55,215 nt of DNA, taken from positions 1 to 55,215 of the forward strand of contig CAMOKF010000004.1 of assembly GCA_946617625.1 (NCBI GenBank). Reading direction: 5' to 3'. Positions 10,592-20,100 of the stretch are shown here, one piece after another; position 1 is the stretch's first letter, and each line of letters starts with the position of its first letter. The notes beneath the pieces are model-generated. The model had not been told where the DNA came from. It was given only the letters and a program-made list of their open reading frames with translations, and did not search any database. The position numbers were made by a program, and so were the translations under genes. This DNA comes from an uncultured Bacillota bacterium (lineage in GTDB: Bacteria > Bacillota_I > Bacilli_A > RF39 > UBA660).

Positions 10592-11680
10592 CTAATCCTC
10601 TTTTTCCATATATTTTAGTAGATTACTAAATTTATCTTCTTCTCTGGATAATCTATCTTCAAACACATCAAAAATATAGGCATATTTTCTCTTATTATCC
10701 TCTTTTATCTTATTTATTTTTTTGATAAATATTTCTTTTAAATCTTCTTCATTTATTGTTTCACTACTATCTAGAATATTATTAATAAATGCTTCGCTCA
10801 TCTCAGCTATTTTTCTTTCAAACTTAGTGTTTGGCTTTTCTGTACTAATAAGCTTGTTATAATTATATAACATTAAGAATACTGAGTCATAGTCTTGTTT
10901 TACTACTCCATCATCATAGTAATTAGATTTTGAAGCTTCTTTTTTATCTTTAGATTCAAATAATTGAATATAGTTCCATAATTCCTCTGCTTTTTGGAAA
11001 TTAGGGTTCTTTAAGATAACATTTGTTTTTCTAATTGGTGATCGTACTGGAGGTACATGTAGTCTGTGAAGAGTTCTATATAATTCAGAAGCTTTAAATC
11101 CATCTAATTGTACTTTTACTTTAGCAACTCTTTCTGAGAAACTTTCTCCTGTTTGGCTTTTTACTTCTTCTTCACTTTTATCAAACGAATTAATATCAAT
11201 ATTAATATTAATGTTTTCTGTTCCTACTTTTGCATTTCCAGTATATTTTATAATCTTTTTATCACTAAAATGTGATTTATCTCCTGACTGTTCTACTCTT
11301 TCTTTAAAGAATAATTCAAGATTACCTAAAAGAGTAAATACAAATCTATTTTCATATGTATCAAGAGATTCATCTCTGTTAATATTTAATACTTTAGATG
11401 GTTTTACATCTCCAGTTTTTTTATCATAATCTTGGATGAAATTAGTATGCTGAGTAAGGTGAATAATTGATTCTACTGTTGTTCTTCTAGCAAGTTCAAC
11501 CTTAACAACTTCTTCTTCATTAATGATAAATCTTTTGGGGTTTCTTAAAATATTATCTATATATGGTACTACTTCTTCTACTTTATCTAACCATTCATAA
11601 TCAAATTTTTGATTAATATAGTCTCGATCTATATTTAATGTTGCATTTATACTCTCGAGAAAGTTCTTCTCTTCATCCAT
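10592..11680 (-). CDS. DUF2357-like protein, apparently without C-terminal nuclease domain
   Basis: 362 aa; ESLDTYENRFVFTLLGNLELFFKER resembles the DUF2357 core; adjacent to McrB-like gene. Confidence 0.5.
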   Translation of the reverse strand: MDEEKNFLESINATLNIDRDYINQKFDYEWLDKVEEVVPYIDNILRNPKRFIINEEEVVKVELARRTTVESIIHLTQHTNFIQDYDKKTGDVKPSKVLNINRDESLDTYENRFVFTLLGNLELFFKERVEQSGDKSHFSDKKIIKYTGNAKVGTENININIDINSFDKSEEEVKSQTGESFSERVAKVKVQLDGFKASELYRTLHRLHVPPVRSPIRKTNVILKNPNFQKAEELWNYIQLFESKDKKEASKSNYYDDGVVKQDYDSVFLMLYNYNKLISTEKPNTKFERKIAEMSEAFINNILDSSETINEEDLKEIFIKKINKIKEDNKRKYAYIFDVFEDRLSREEDKFSNLLKYMEKED

Positions 11681-11710
11681 ATCATCACCCCATTCTTATT
11701 CTAATTTATA

Positions 11711-13246
11711 CTATACCATTTTCTTAAGTCTTAATAGGTATTCTTTACATTCATTAAAATGTTCTTTACCAAATGCTTGATCTAGCCATTTAACGAAATC
11801 ATCTATTTCATCTCTTATGTAAGCTATATTTAATTGTTCAAATTTTCTAAATATTTTTCTTGCTATGAAGTAGTCAACTGCATCTACTTCTGTTCCACCA
11901 CATTCTATGAATGTAGCTACGAAATCTCTCATCTGCTTAACGATACGGTTACCGAAAGCTATACGGAAATGTTTAATAACATAATTATCCATATCTTCAA
12001 TTTTCTTTTCCATCTCAGCTGATAATTTATTTTTCTCTTTAGCTGCTTTAAATAATCCTTCTAGATATGAACTGTTAATATCTAATGAATCCATATCAAT
12101 AGGTTCAAATACTTGTCCTTTATCGTTGATATCTATTGGCATAGCACGGTCGTACACTTTATCTGTAACAGCAAATGTAGAGTCATCGTTATTGATTGTA
12201 CCGATATACCACATGTTACCAGGAATTTGTAATTTACCATTTTTTAATAGTTTTGGATCTGAATCCCATGTACTTGGAACTAACTCAATTATCCATTCAT
12301 CACGGCTAGGCATTTCTAGAATAGATAACATTTCTGCGAAATAATACTCGACACGGGCGATGTTCATTTCATCTAGTACAGTTACATATACATCATCTGT
12401 ATAATTTGCTTTATATAATCCTTTTAATACATCAGTTTCATTGAATTTTTTAGTAAATTCGTTGAAGTAACCAAAAAGTTCTGTTCTATCTCTCCATGAT
12501 GGTTGTACTGATGCGATAATGGCATCGTTCTTTATAAATTTACCCCAAGCATAAGCTAAGGAAGTTTTACCAGTACCAGAAATACCTTGTAGGATAACTA
12601 ATCTTGTACAGCTTAAACCTGAAATAAATAATCTAATCATATCACTTGTATAATATAGTCTTAATTTTGATGCTGCAAAGTTTCTAAAATGTTCAACTAA
12701 CTCTTGTAATGTGAATGTATTACCATAGTTAACTGGTTTATAATTAGCATACTCAACATCAATCTCATGTAATTTACTGAATCTGATATTAGATAAGTCA
12801 ACGTCTTTCTTCTCACCTTCAGATACATCTTCTTCATCAACTATATTAGCTTCATCTGGTTTAAGTCCTAATTGAGAAACTTTCATAGCTAGTATTTTAT
12901 CTTTTTCATTTGATAATTTAGCTACTTCTTTATTTAAGTTTCCAATTTCTTCTAACATAGATTCTTGTTCTACTAGTGTTTTTCTAAATCTTATGTACTT
13001 TCTTACTATGAACCATCCTAACAGAATAATTAGAGTTAGTATTACAGCTAATACTATGATTGCTATAACTACTAATATCCATTCTCCCATTTTGAAGTCT
13101 TCTCTATACATAGATATTACGTATCCGTATTCTCTTACATTGAACATTTGGATTACTCCTAGGATTATTCCTTTGAAAATGCCTAGGAAACCTTCAAAAA
13201 ACACGGACATGAATTCATATAGAAATCTTACAAATGTATCCATCAA
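11711..13246 (-). CDS. membrane-anchored McrB-like AAA+ ATPase
   Basis: Walker A LQGISGTGKTSLA, Walker B VTVLDEMNIARVEYYFAEML, GTINNDDSTFAVTDKVYDRA; N-terminal TM (MGEWILVVIAIIVLAVILTLIILLGWFIV) and short coiled coil. Confidence 0.85.
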   Translation of the reverse strand: MMDTFVRFLYEFMSVFFEGFLGIFKGIILGVIQMFNVREYGYVISMYREDFKMGEWILVVIAIIVLAVILTLIILLGWFIVRKYIRFRKTLVEQESMLEEIGNLNKEVAKLSNEKDKILAMKVSQLGLKPDEANIVDEEDVSEGEKKDVDLSNIRFSKLHEIDVEYANYKPVNYGNTFTLQELVEHFRNFAASKLRLYYTSDMIRLFISGLSCTRLVILQGISGTGKTSLAYAWGKFIKNDAIIASVQPSWRDRTELFGYFNEFTKKFNETDVLKGLYKANYTDDVYVTVLDEMNIARVEYYFAEMLSILEMPSRDEWIIELVPSTWDSDPKLLKNGKLQIPGNMWYIGTINNDDSTFAVTDKVYDRAMPIDINDKGQVFEPIDMDSLDINSSYLEGLFKAAKEKNKLSAEMEKKIEDMDNYVIKHFRIAFGNRIVKQMRDFVATFIECGGTEVDAVDYFIARKIFRKFEQLNIAYIRDEIDDFVKWLDQAFGKEHFNECKEYLLRLKKMV

Positions 13247-14265
13247 GCTTCCTCCTCATATATTACTATTCTATCATCAGTATCAGCATAACTAATTATA
13301 TCAGTTTCTCTCTTAGTTTTATAGCTAGTAACTATAAAAAATTCTATTGGTAGTGTCAATATAGTTGCAAACTTTTTATCTATATCATTTACATATGTCA
13401 TATCTCTATAGCATGAGATTTTAACTTTATTATTAAATACTCTATTTCTTGTAAATAATATTTCATCTGTTAGTCCAATACCTAGCTTTTTAATCATAAA
13501 TGTATTATTTACTATGTCTTTTATTTCACTGCATATGTCTCCATCAACTATAGCTGCATTTTCAAGTAATACTATATATCTTAGATCATCTTCATAACCC
13601 ATACATTTATCTTTTAATATTTTAAATGATAGTTTATTCAATATATTTATTGCTTTCTTAATATATAGTTTATTATCTTTATAAACTTGATTAACTAATG
13701 TCTTTCTATAACTATGAAGTACTTTAATGTCATAGTTCATATCAATTATGACTAAATTATTTTGTTTGTGAGTTGTTATTTGAAAGAACTCATCTAACTC
13801 AGTATCAAATATTTTATTTTCTTTGATAGTCATATTAGTAAATTCTTTAATAAACTGTTCTTTTTTACTCTTCTTTCCTAAGATAATACTTATAAATTGA
13901 TTTTTTGCTATTTCTTCTTCAAGTATTTGTCTTAGTTCATCTTTATCTTTATATATATTGTCTAAACAACATAAGAAATAAGCTACTTTTCTTAATTCTT
14001 TTATTTGTTTGGTATGTTCTTTATCATTTTCTACTAATTCTATCTCTAAGTTAGCAAATTCTTCTTTTAAAACTCCAAAAGAAAATGGTGTTCCATCTTC
14101 TACTGTTTCATATATATTATAAAATTTTGAATTAAAATAGTTGTCTATATATCTAGTAAGAACTTTATAGGATACTTCTTCTTGACTAGAGTTGTATAAT
14201 GTCATTCCTATTTTCTTTAGGTAATAGGTTTTAAATTTTCTATATGATTCTACTATATTGTTCAT
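13243..14265 (-). CDS. protein of unknown function (linked to McrB-like ATPase)
   Basis: Overlaps the AAA gene by 4 nt; no TM or motif recognised; probable start MNNIVESYRKF at 14265. Confidence 0.6.
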   Translation of the reverse strand: MNNIVESYRKFKTYYLKKIGMTLYNSSQEEVSYKVLTRYIDNYFNSKFYNIYETVEDGTPFSFGVLKEEFANLEIELVENDKEHTKQIKELRKVAYFLCCLDNIYKDKDELRQILEEEIAKNQFISIILGKKSKKEQFIKEFTNMTIKENKIFDTELDEFFQITTHKQNNLVIIDMNYDIKVLHSYRKTLVNQVYKDNKLYIKKAINILNKLSFKILKDKCMGYEDDLRYIVLLENAAIVDGDICSEIKDIVNNTFMIKKLGIGLTDEILFTRNRVFNNKVKISCYRDMTYVNDIDKKFATILTLPIEFFIVTSYKTKRETDIISYADTDDRIVIYEEEA

Positions 14266-14295
14266 TTCAACCACCAACTATCTATTCTCTACTAA

Positions 14296-14304
14296 ATTAT
14301 AGCA
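14296..14304 (-). promoter_or_regulatory. extended -10 promoter for the 14.27-9.23 kb unit
   Basis: TATATGCTATAATTTAG on minus strand; TGC-TATAAT extended -10, weak -35. Confidence 0.5.
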
Positions 14305-14343
14305 TATATATTTTTTTAATAAAAGTTATTAAATATATTAATT

Positions 14344-15282
14344 TTAATCTCTTGCTAATACTACATCCACTGTAACTATTGAATTAGGATTTGTTATTGG
14401 ATATGTATAATTCAGAGATGGATTATTTTTATAAAAAATTATTTTCTTATTTGTTGCTGCATCAACTTTAAAAGTATATTTTGATACATAATTTTTACCA
14501 TTTATTGTTGTCTCTTGATATCCTGTTGATAATCTATTCTTAATTGATTCATCTGTTGAGTCTAATAATATTACATTTGGATCAAAGGTTAATGTTACTT
14601 TTGCTGAAAAGCATTTTGCTTTATTAGTATCAGATAAAGTTTCATATACTTCTTGTGAGATTGTATCTCCTACTGAGTAAGATCCAAATGCTTGTTCTAC
14701 TTCATAATATGCCATGGAGTTAGTTAAATTTAGATTTAATGCTAATTCTCCTGCAGCATCATCAATGTTATAAGTAAACTTACTGTTAACAACATTTAAT
14801 GTATATGTTGCTGAAAGTTCTTTTTCATAAGGATAAGTTGATCTTGCAATAGTTTTAAAACTAATTGATTCTCCTGCTGTAAAACTTACTTTAGGAGTTA
14901 TAGTTACTTGATAACTATCCGTATGTGACTCTTTTCTAATAGTTCCAGAATTTTTACTTGTTACGCATGTTAGTTTTGTATCATCACACTCAACAGTTAT
15001 TGTATACTCTATATCACTATTAGTATATCTTTCATCAGTCTTTTTATTACTAACATCTACTGTTACAAAGTATGTACTTATACCATCCCAGTTATTAATT
15101 TGATATTGTTTATTATTCATTGATAATACTGAACTATTAAAATAAAACTTTTTACTTTCTAGTATATAATTATTAATAATATTGTAGATATATTTAGCGT
15201 AGACTATTCCTACTATAAAAAATGCTACTAATACTAGTAATATTGAAGTACTTATTATTTTGTGTTTTCTAATAAACTTCAT
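14344..15282 (-). CDS. secreted protein with SipW-like signal region
   Basis: ISTSILLVLVAFFIVGIVYAKYIYN; beta-rich domains. Confidence 0.55.
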   Translation of the reverse strand: MKFIRKHKIISTSILLVLVAFFIVGIVYAKYIYNIINNYILESKKFYFNSSVLSMNNKQYQINNWDGISTYFVTVDVSNKKTDERYTNSDIEYTITVECDDTKLTCVTSKNSGTIRKESHTDSYQVTITPKVSFTAGESISFKTIARSTYPYEKELSATYTLNVVNSKFTYNIDDAAGELALNLNLTNSMAYYEVEQAFGSYSVGDTISQEVYETLSDTNKAKCFSAKVTLTFDPNVILLDSTDESIKNRLSTGYQETTINGKNYVSKYTFKVDAATNKKIIFYKNNPSLNYTYPITNPNSIVTVDVVLARD

Positions 15283-15293
15283 AGCTTTCTCCT

Positions 15294-15890
15294 TTATACT
15301 TTTTGTTCTGAATAAATTGCTACCTCTATATTTTCAGGTACACCAGCATATTGTAAATATGATTTATATATAGATGGATACTCTACTACTAATATATAAG
15401 TATCTTTTCTTCTTACATTATATTGAAATTCATAAGTTGGAGATTGATTGTATAATTTATACCAAGCTCCATCTTCATCATTAACTAATGTGTATCCATT
15501 AGCTATATTTGTTGCACTGTTACTATATTGTTCATTTCTTACTAATTTTAATGTTATTGGTAAATTAGTTGTTGTTTTTAATTGAATATAATATTTTAAA
15601 TTAATGTCTCCATTTTCAGAATCATTATAATTTGAAACTGTAAATGTATATTGATATGGTGTATCACTCGGTATAATAGCATCTGGATCTATATTAAAAG
15701 TTAATTTTTCATCTTTTAATAAATATATTGCTTTGTCTATATTTGCACTTAATTTAGCATTTGTTTCATATTTAGCATATGATTGTGCAAACAATGTACT
15801 TAGTAGTATGAAAAGTAAAAGAACTAATGTTACTTTTAATACATTTTTTACTCTGTCTTCTCCTATTATTCCAATAAGTTTATTAACCAT
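15294..15890 (-). CDS. SipW-dependent TasA-like secreted protein
   Basis: VLLLFILLSTLFAQSYAKYETNAKLSANIDKAIYLLKDEKLTFNI. Confidence 0.6.
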   Translation of the reverse strand: MVNKLIGIIGEDRVKNVLKVTLVLLLFILLSTLFAQSYAKYETNAKLSANIDKAIYLLKDEKLTFNIDPDAIIPSDTPYQYTFTVSNYNDSENGDINLKYYIQLKTTTNLPITLKLVRNEQYSNSATNIANGYTLVNDEDGAWYKLYNQSPTYEFQYNVRRKDTYILVVEYPSIYKSYLQYAGVPENIEVAIYSEQKV

Positions 15891-15901
15891 TGTATCACCT
15901 G

Positions 15902-16489
15902 CTATTCATTATATTGTACTAATGTTTCTCCTGTATACTGTATTGCATTTAAATTTATTTCTACAAAACTATCACTTGTAGTTTCTTCATTATATTCTAT
16001 TAATGAACCATCATCTATCCATTCTAATACTAAAGTCAAATTCTTAATTGTTGATAAAGACGATTTATCAATAATTGTTGAATATGCAGATGGTCCTGTT
16101 CTAACTATTGTTAAATTACTTGATTCTATATCAGTTAATGTTAGATATTTTTCACTATCTATTGTTTTATCTTTTATAGAAAATGTAAGAAGAATAGCTA
16201 CATCACTGCTTGATGCATCTATTGTTACTGGATATGTCAAAACTGCTCCAGGTCCTACTTTTCCAGCTCTTATATTATTAAGAGTATTCATAGTATATGT
16301 TAAATCAATTGTATTTGAGTTATTAGTTATTTCTTGATTATTAACTTTTATTGACCAATTAGCTATATTATTATGAGCTGTTGCTGATACAATAGATTCA
16401 TATGCTCCTTGTGCTCCTCTAACTATTAGATAGGCAAAGCATAGAACTAATAAAAATATAATCATTGTTACTTTTCTTTTATCTTTCAT
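15902..16489 (-). CDS. SipW-dependent TasA/camelysin-like protein, paralogue of the 8605-9204 product
   Basis: FLLVLCFAYLIVRGAQGAYESIVS; NNIANWSIKVNNQEI and LEWIDDG shared with 8605-9204. Confidence 0.65.
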   Translation of the reverse strand: MKDKRKVTMIIFLLVLCFAYLIVRGAQGAYESIVSATAHNNIANWSIKVNNQEITNNSNTIDLTYTMNTLNNIRAGKVGPGAVLTYPVTIDASSSDVAILLTFSIKDKTIDSEKYLTLTDIESSNLTIVRTGPSAYSTIIDKSSLSTIKNLTLVLEWIDDGSLIEYNEETTSDSFVEINLNAIQYTGETLVQYNE

Positions 16490-16510
16490 ATTTTCACCTA
16501 GTTTGATGTA

Positions 16511-16539
16511 ATTATATCATAATTACAAGTTAATTTGAA
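16511..16539 (-). promoter_or_regulatory. sigmaA-type promoter of the 15902-16489 gene
   Basis: TTCAAA-N17-TATAAT with TGA-TATAAT extended -10, directly after the terminator of the upstream gene. Confidence 0.6.
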
Positions 16540-16547
16540 TATATCAT

Positions 16548-16580
16548 AAAAAAAAATAAGGATTTTTGTCCTTATTTTTT
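16548..16580 (-). terminator. intrinsic terminator
   Basis: AAATAAGGA / TCCTTATTT stem (16554-16577) followed by a T run on minus strand. Confidence 0.8.
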
Positions 16581-17141
16581 TTCTTCTAATACTTCAATTT
16601 CATCAGCAAAGTCATTTTTCTCAAATTTTAGTAATACTATGAATGAATATACATGATATATAAAGATACACATCATTGGTAATAATACTAAGAATAGGAA
16701 TCCCATTTTAGACTCTAAAGCTTTTAATATCTTTCCTAGATGTCTATGAATTGAAATATAATTACCTATTACTTTTCTATCATTTACTGTTGATGTTTCT
16801 CCTACATTTTTAATATCTAATGAATAGATTTGACCGAATCCATCATCTTTAACTTCAGTTACAGGAGCTCTTTTAACATAATATTGATCATTAATAACAC
16901 TGTAGTAATATATAACACTACCAACTTGAATGTTTTTATCATTCTTTATTATTAATAAATCTCCTTGTTCTACTCCTTCTAATAAAGAGGCTTGCCCTTT
17001 ATTTACTTCTACTAAAGTATAATCTCCAAATTGTGTATATCCGTAATCATTAACAAATAGTAGACATCCTGTTAGGAAGATAACATATGCTATTATAATT
17101 ACTTCAATTATTCCTAAAATAAATGATCCCAATCTTTTCAT
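16572..17141 (-). CDS. divergent signal peptidase I-like protein with putative Ser/Lys dyad
   Basis: KGQASLLEGVEQGDLLIIK aligns with the Ser box at canonical spacing; DQYYVKRAPVTEV places Lys where SipW has His; N- and C-terminal TM. Confidence 0.6.
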   Translation of the reverse strand: MKRLGSFILGIIEVIIIAYVIFLTGCLLFVNDYGYTQFGDYTLVEVNKGQASLLEGVEQGDLLIIKNDKNIQVGSVIYYYSVINDQYYVKRAPVTEVKDDGFGQIYSLDIKNVGETSTVNDRKVIGNYISIHRHLGKILKALESKMGFLFLVLLPMMCIFIYHVYSFIVLLKFEKNDFADEIEVLEEKK

Positions 17142-17174
17142 CTTTTTATCACCATCCTAATTTTAACATACATA

Positions 17175-20100
17175 TTAATTCGAAACAACTTGTTTTTTAA
17201 CTATTAAGTATGCTTCATCTGTATCTACTACTTGATCACCATCACATAATTTGAATACTAATTTATAAGTTCCACTAGGAGCATTACTATTAATTTCTAA
17301 TGATACACTTCTAGGTGAAGTTCCAAATGGTATAGTTACCTCATACGGATATGTAGAAGACATAGTTCTTGCTAAACTTGTAGAGATAACTGTAGTATGG
17401 TCAACTTCTTCATATTCTGTTGTATCATATCTGTTAATCTTTCTCTTATAAACACTTAATCTTAAATTAGTATTATTTAATGATGATCGATATTTAATTA
17501 CGTATGAATTAGTATTTTCTCCTAATTCATTTAATCCTGTATCTGAATAGAATATTTTAGTTTTATCATGATTATCAACTGTTATTTCATTATTGGCACT
17601 TACTACTTGAATATTTTCAGTATATGTATGTGTATCTAGTTCTGAAGAATGTAATCCATCTGATGAAGCTATAATAGAATACTTAACTGTATAATTACCT
17701 GCTGGTAATAATGAATCTACAGTAATATTAAGATTTCTTGTTAATCTAGTAACTTTATCAGCTAATTTAATTCTAAATACTCCATCACTATCAACGAAAT
17801 AGTCTACATTATTAATAGTTATCTTTGTACCTGATAGCATTGATGAACTGACACTATTACCTTCACTATTGAAGAATTGAATATTAACACCCATACAACT
17901 TGCTTCATAGTTAGTATCGATTACTTTTATGTTGCTTCCGCCTGTTGTATAAGCTACTTCTGAAGTATAAATTGTTGTATTTGGACTATCATAATAATAA
18001 TTTTTATTTGCAGTTGTTACTGTTTGAGATAAAGCTATGTTAGATGTTGTATGAATATTAAATACCATGGCTCTATCTTCCAAACGTTTTTCTAGTACAC
18101 TTATCGTAGTTCTATCTTGTGAATTACGCATTTCAAATAACATTTCATTATCTAACTGAGCAGATGTTATATTTGCTCCTTTGAAGTCAAATATAAATAA
18201 GAATTCTTCATATGCCATACCGAGATCATCATCATAATATGCATTATTCATCGTCAGATCACTATATTTATTCGATGAAGTAGTTGTATCCATAGCTAAG
18301 AAGTCTGATAGTTTATATGTAACTTCATGATCTACTGATAATTGATTTACTTTTTGTTGATAATTAGTTGAATCTACTTCATAGTAATAATATTTTGGTG
18401 TTTCTCTTGATACATCTAGCATTGTTATTGTTGTACCAACTGGTAATACATAACTAGATACTAAAGTACGATAGTTATCTAAGTTTGTACCATAAACTTC
18501 AGTTTGTTGGCTATTAGATATTAATGAGAAATATTCAGTAAATTGTGATTTTGGAGTGATATTAACAGCTGTTGTAATTGGCATTGAATATTTCTTACCA
18601 TAAGTAATACTTGCATCGTATTGATCTCCATCATTATGAGCTTGAGCTACTATATTAATCTTAATAGTAACTATTTTTACATCCATTTCATAACCGTTTT
18701 TTGGAGTTTCTGCTTCCATAGTAATCTTTAATGTTCCAAGATCACCTTCCATCTCAATATTCTTAGCATGATATAAATAGAACATTAAAGATGCAGCACC
18801 TGCTTCAGAGTTTGTTAAATAAACTTGATCGCCGGTATATGAACCACCATTAGCACTTAAGAATGATGTTTTCTTAAATCCAGTCCATTCAGTTGTTTCA
18901 CTCTTCATATTAAGGCCAAATTTTTTAGATTCATCTGAACCTACTCTTGCAAATTTTGGTACTTGTGATTCATCAACTAATGTTAAATCATTTTGGAATT
19001 CTGAATCATCAAATTGTAATACTGTGAATTTTGTATCTCCATTAGGAAAGTCAATTAATGATAATGCATGAGTACCCATAGATAGGTATTTAGATGCAGT
19101 CATAATAAATTCATATTCTATTGATTCTGTACCTATTTGCCATCTATAGTAATTTGTATTATCAGGAGTTGGTTGGATATAGGCTGTTCTAACTACGTTA
19201 TAGTTTGTTTCTTCATCTAAGTAGTTAGTATAGAATCCATCTTTTGTAATATCATGATTTGTAGTATGTTGTCCTAATACATAAGAACTACCTATTACTA
19301 AATCTGATGCACTACTTGATGTTCCATATGTATAATTTGAACAATTATAAACTCCAGTTTGTGTAATATTTCCAGCAGAGTTTCTATACATTCCAAAGAA
19401 TGTCATACCTGTTACTTTACCATATTCTGTAGCATCTTCATCAAGTGCAACATTTAAGTTTTTATTAGCTAACATATATACTCTGTTATCTACATTCTTT
19501 GTAACAAGTTTTGTTTCATCATTTATATTTACTTCTGCAACTTTTTGAGTTACTACTCCACCTTCTTCTACATCTACTGCTGATGTAAATGATACTAATT
19601 GGTTTGCATTGTAATCTAGTAATAATGTTGTGTTATTTTTGATTGTTAAACCACCAATTGAAGAATCTTGTGCAAGTCTCTTACCTATCAAACTGAATGA
19701 ATATAAGTCATCTGAATATTTGTTTGTTGTATCTTTTGCACCTGTTAAATGAATAACTGATTCATCTATTGTTAGGTTTTGTGTTCTTTGAATAGATACA
19801 TTTTCACTAGGACTAGCTAATGTACCTAATTTTTTAATATAAATTGATGAAGTACCACTTGATGATGAGGCATTTCCTGAACCAAAGATTGAACCTTCTA
19901 GTTTGAATGTATGTGAGTTTTCAGTATAACCTTCTCCATTTATATTAATATCAATTTCTTGTGTTACAGATATAGCTGTATAGTCGTATGTAGGAGATCC
20001 TGATGCATTTGATTCTCCTCCACCAAAGACTGTTCCTTTTATTAAAATACTTTCTTCTTCTAATCCATTTTTATTTACTGCTGCTGTTCCTATATTAACC

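Noticed and set aside
10592-13246. Classical McrBC-type restriction/defence system
   Set aside because: No nuclease domain or DNA-recognition domain seen, the ATPase is membrane-anchored, and the neighbours are signal peptidases and secreted proteins. A defence role is not excluded but is not the simplest reading.
12993-13295. 100-aa plus-strand ORF
   Set aside because: Antisense to the AAA+ N-terminal TM region; no RBS or recognisable domain.
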